14,654 bases of DNA, from NCBI GenBank assembly GCA_900542635.1, contig UQOJ01000051.1, forward strand, positions 1-14,654, in the 5' to 3' direction. The position numbers and the translations under genes are program-made. Under the pieces are notes generated by a model, which did not search any database, was not told the DNA's origin, and saw only the letters and a list, made by a program, of their open reading frames with translations. Shown one piece after another: positions 13,286 through 14,654 of this stretch. Each line of letters begins with the position of its first letter. The first letter of the stretch is position 1. Source of the stretch: an uncultured Collinsella sp. (GTDB lineage Bacteria; Actinomycetota; Coriobacteriia; Coriobacteriales; Coriobacteriaceae).

Positions 13286-14623
13286 ATGGAATCGATCGTT
13301 AAGTTCTTGGAGAAAGGTCAGCCGTACTTCGACAAGGTCTCTAAGAACATCTACCTTCAGGCCATTAAAGACGGCTTTTTGGCAGCTATGCCCATCATCC
13401 TGTCTTCTTCTGTCTTCCTGCTTATTTCGACCCTGCCGGGCGTTGTCGCCACGGTCGGCGGCTTTACGCTGCCCGACTGGTGGAACGTCGACGTCGTGAA
13501 CTTCTGCAACAAGGTTTACAACTTCACGATGGGCGTCGTGGGCATCATGGTCGCCGGCACCACCGCAAGCGCGCTGACCGGCTCCAAGAACCGCCGCATG
13601 CCTGCCGGCAAGGCCATCAACGCCACGAGCACCATGGTCGCCGCCATGTGCGCTATGCTCATCTTGGCCGTTACCCAGACGAGTGCCAAGATCGACGGCG
13701 CCGATGTCTCGGTGTTCTTTACCGACAACATGGGCACCAAGGGCCTGCTGAGCTCCTTTGTCGCCGCATTTGCCACGGTCAACATCTATGCCTTCTGCAT
13801 TAAGCGAGACATCACCATCAAGCTGCCCAAAGAAGTCCCCGGCGCCATCGCCCAGAACTTCCGCGACATCTTCGCCTTCAGCTTCTCCATCCTGTTTGTC
13901 GCCGTCATCGACGTTATCTGCCGCACCTGCTTGGCCGTCCCGTTTGCCAACGTCATCTCCACGCTGGTGAGCCCGCTGTTCGCCGCTGCCGATTCCTACG
14001 CCGGCCTCGCCCTCATCTGGTTCATGATCCCGCTGTTCTGGTTCATGGGCATCCACGGCCCCTCGGTCGTTAAGCCCGCCCTCAACGCCGCGCTGTTTGG
14101 CAACATCACCACCAACCTCGCCACGCTGTAGGCCGGCGGTCACCCCGCCCTCGCCCTAACCGAGAACTTCGGTAACTACATCGGCGAACTCGGCGGCACC
14201 GGCGCCACGTTCATTGTCCCGATCATCTTCCTGCTCTTTATGCGCTCCAAGCAGCTCAAGGCCGTCGGCAAAGCCTCTGTCGTACCCGTGATGTTCGCCG
14301 TCAACGAGCCGCTGCTGTTCGCCGCGCCCATCATCCTCAACCCGTACTTCCTGATCCCGTTCCTGTTTGCCCCCGTGGCCAACGTCCTCATTGGTAAGTT
14401 CTTCATCGACTTTTTGGGCATGAACGGCTTTATCTATGCCATGCCGTGGGCACTCCCCGGACCGATCGGCACCTTCATCGACACCAACTTCCAGCCGATC
14501 TCTCTGGTCCTGGTTGTCGTCCTGCTGGTCGTTGACTTCTTGATCTACTACCCGTTCTGCAAGGCCTACGACAACGTCCTGTGCAAGCAGGAGGCCGAGA
14601 CCCTGGCCGAAGAAGAGGCCGAG
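13286..14623 (+). pseudogene. lacE: PTS lactose IIC(-IIB) permease 2, interrupted by in-frame TAG and cut by the contig end
   Basis: The start MESIVKFLEKGQPYFDKVSKNIYLQAIKDGF and the whole IIC pattern match the first LacE. Translation stops at TAG (14129-14131, codon 282). The same frame then continues with no further stop for 164 codons to 14623: AGGHPALAL, GELGGTGAT, FAVNEPLLFAAP (Glu341), FIDFLGMNGF, PGPIGTF, all aligning with LacE. In LacE the stopped position is Gln (FQAGQH against L-stop-AGGH), so CAG to TAG is the simplest change. The 281-residue product keeps GIHGPSVVKPAL (His257) but lacks NEP and the IIB domain, so it should not transport. The ribosome site is good (GAGGAG eight bases before the ATG). 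The real gene extends beyond the window; the last bases are adapter. A sequencing or assembly error or a strain variant is as likely as a fixed pseudogene. Confidence 0.85.
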
Positions 14624-14654
14624 CTGTCTCTTATACACATCTCCGAGCCCACGA
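14624..14654. other. Nextera transposase adapter sequence (artefact)
   Basis: CTGTCTCTTATACACATCT (14624-14642) is the Tn5 mosaic end, followed by CCGAGCCCACGA (14643-14654), the continuation of the Illumina Nextera adapter. All 31 bases match what is known of the adapter. Translated, it gives the familiar artefact peptide LSLIHISEPT at the end of lacE2 and MYKRQ on the opposite strand. It is not genomic and should be trimmed. Confidence 0.97.

Noticed and set aside
14129..14131. Programmed readthrough or amber recoding in lacE2
   Set aside because: TAG is the ordinary stop for most genes here and no special downstream structure is apparent; mutation or error is simpler.
13046..14143. Minus-strand open frame of 365 codons across the lacG2/lacE2 junction
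   Set aside because: Antisense to conserved coding sequence; composition-driven.
14156..14638. Minus-strand open frame of 160 codons beginning MYKRQ
   Set aside because: Its start lies in the adapter sequence and the rest is antisense to the conserved second LacE frame.
1..14654. CRISPR arrays, tRNA/rRNA genes, transposase, phage or defence genes
   Set aside because: None seen; the repeats are palindromic and not regularly spaced direct repeats, and all long genes belong to sugar uptake, sugar metabolism or regulation, apart from one unknown membrane protein.

Overview
The window looks like a lactose/galactoside phosphotransferase (PTS) and tagatose-6-phosphate region from a high-GC gut actinobacterium. 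The best guess is a Collinsella-like Coriobacteriia. This rests on a GC-rich genome with strong G/C third positions, Gram-positive-type LacA/LacB/LacC/LacE/LacF/LacG proteins, LacI-type regulators and AGGAGG-type ribosome sites. The genus is an inference from general resemblance, not a database match. The right edge ends in Nextera adapter sequence, so this is the raw end of a short-read assembly contig.

Layout. Minus strand, reading right to left from about 6.4 kb: a LacI-family repressor (5380-6384), the PTS IIA protein LacF (4827-5165), an unrecognised membrane protein (3528-4541), then lacA, lacB, a LacX-type mutarotase and lacC (3220 down to 211). Plus strand: a fused PTS IIC-IIB permease LacE (6742-8505) and a 6-phospho-beta-galactosidase LacG (8572-10011), divergent from the first repressor. 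A second, paralogous module follows: LacI repressor 2 (minus, 10288-11316), LacG2 (plus, 11667-13109) and LacE2 (plus, from 13286). LacE2 is interrupted by an in-frame TAG at 14129 and then cut off by the contig end.

How it works together. LacE with LacF imports and phosphorylates lactose or related beta-galactosides. LacG hydrolyses the 6-phospho sugar to galactose-6-phosphate plus an aglycone. LacAB isomerises galactose-6-P to tagatose-6-P and LacC phosphorylates it to tagatose-1,6-bisphosphate. The aldolase LacD is not in the window. LacX probably interconverts sugar anomers.

Regulation is the most informative part. Each divergent repressor/lac intergenic region carries three copies of a 16-bp LacI-type operator. 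The two operator sets share the left half (TGTTAACGT) but differ in a 3-bp block of the right half (TGC versus GCT). The two repressors differ at the first residue of the recognition helix (E versus R), which is the expected specificity position. The lacA and lacF upstream regions instead carry T-rich TGTTC palindromes, suggesting a third regulator, perhaps DeoR/LacR-type, outside the window.

Non-coding repeats. A nested set of hairpins follows lacC (23-209). A REP-like repeat cluster lies between lacF and the membrane gene (4631-4752). A pair of related palindromes lies between the convergent lacG and repressor-2 genes (10132-10279). I saw no tRNA, rRNA, CRISPR array, transposase gene or phage gene. 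Apart from the regulatory architecture and repeats, the metabolic content is a known type of system.
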